DNA of 5,588 nt from the NCBI GenBank assembly GCA_038744645.1, contig JBCDMA010000262.1:1-5588 (forward strand), written 5' to 3'. Below the pieces are notes generated by a model. It saw only the letters and a list, made by a program, of their open reading frames with translations. It ran no database searches and was not told the origin of the DNA. Position 1 is the first letter of the stretch. Every line of letters starts with the position of its first letter. Of the stretch, positions 5,458-5,588 are shown one piece after another. The translations under genes and the position numbers were made by a program. Origin of the DNA: Glaciecola sp038744645. GTDB lineage: Bacteria > Pseudomonadota > Gammaproteobacteria > Enterobacterales > Alteromonadaceae.

Positions 5458-5588
5458 CATGTATCTTTTGTTATCCTTAGCAAGCGTTATCACAGTGGTG
5501 AGTTTCGGTTGGCTTGCCTTGGCAATGAACTCGCACTGGAAACAGGTTTTTGCACAGACAGGCCCGACAAAACCCACTCAGACACGCC
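5450..5588 (+). CDS. DUF3325-type small membrane protein, N-terminal part (runs off right edge)
   Basis: The first 46 residues are visible: a membrane segment at about 5-26 (LLLSLASVITVVSFGWLALA) followed by MNSHWKQVFAQTGPT. The pattern of a helix, then LALAM, a basic-aromatic stretch and a short polar linker, fits the start of DUF3325 proteins, which are about 100 residues long and follow PepSY reductases in iron-uptake clusters. The ATG at 5450 is preceded by AAGG six bases upstream and lies inside the end of the PepSY gene (eight-base overlap), pointing to translational coupling. A second in-frame ATG is at 5459. Function is unknown beyond the iron-uptake context. Confidence 0.75.
   Translation, partial: MDNMYLLLSLASVITVVSFGWLALAMNSHWKQVFAQTGPTKPTQTR

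Noticed and set aside
1..5588. tRNA, rRNA, CRISPR arrays, insertion sequences or transposase genes
   Set aside because: I read both strands and saw no cloverleaf, spaced repeat array, terminal inverted repeats or transposase-like protein.

Overview
The window looks like chromosomal DNA of a moderately AT-rich, probably marine, gammaproteobacterium able to fix nitrogen. This rests on protein style, AT-rich intergenic DNA, siderophore-iron genes and, above all, NifA/sigma-54 type control signals. I cannot name the genus from the sequence.

Left part (1-2023), a nitrogen-fixation-type locus. Two transcription units diverge from a gene-free region at 1050-1489. On the minus strand lie a 292-residue SIR2-fold protein and, 48 bases downstream, the start of an unrecognised gene that runs off the left edge. 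On the plus strand lies a 177-residue long-chain flavodoxin, probably NifF, the electron donor to nitrogenase reductase. The intergenic region holds three copies of TGT-N10-ACA, the NifA upstream activator consensus, at 1161-1176, 1213-1228 and 1242-1257. On either side, pointing outward, sits a -24/-12 element with the required GG-N10-GC core: 1073-1088 on minus and 1334-1349 on plus. A near-match to an IHF site lies between the activator sites and the plus-strand promoter. The activator sites fall about 105-190 bases upstream of both predicted transcription starts, so one activator cluster could serve both sides. This is the most informative signal in the window. It ties the SIR2-like protein, which lacks the usual catalytic histidine, to nitrogen fixation rather than to deacylation or phage defence.

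Middle (2078-3464). A FecR-family transmembrane anti-sigma regulator lies on the minus strand, convergent with the flavodoxin gene. No intact FecI-type sigma factor gene precedes it. A short open frame ends in a TGA that overlaps the fecR ATG, the arrangement expected if the end of a fecI gene once lay there. The 379 bases between the two divergent genes are AT-rich and hold otherwise only weak palindromes.

Right part (3465-5588), an iron-siderophore module on the plus strand: a DUF3649 small membrane protein, a PepSY-type multi-spanning membrane protein of the ferrisiderophore reductase class, and the start of a DUF3325 small membrane protein, packed with a 1-base gap and then an 8-base overlap. 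Together with FecR this suggests a siderophore uptake locus whose TonB-dependent receptor probably lies outside the window.
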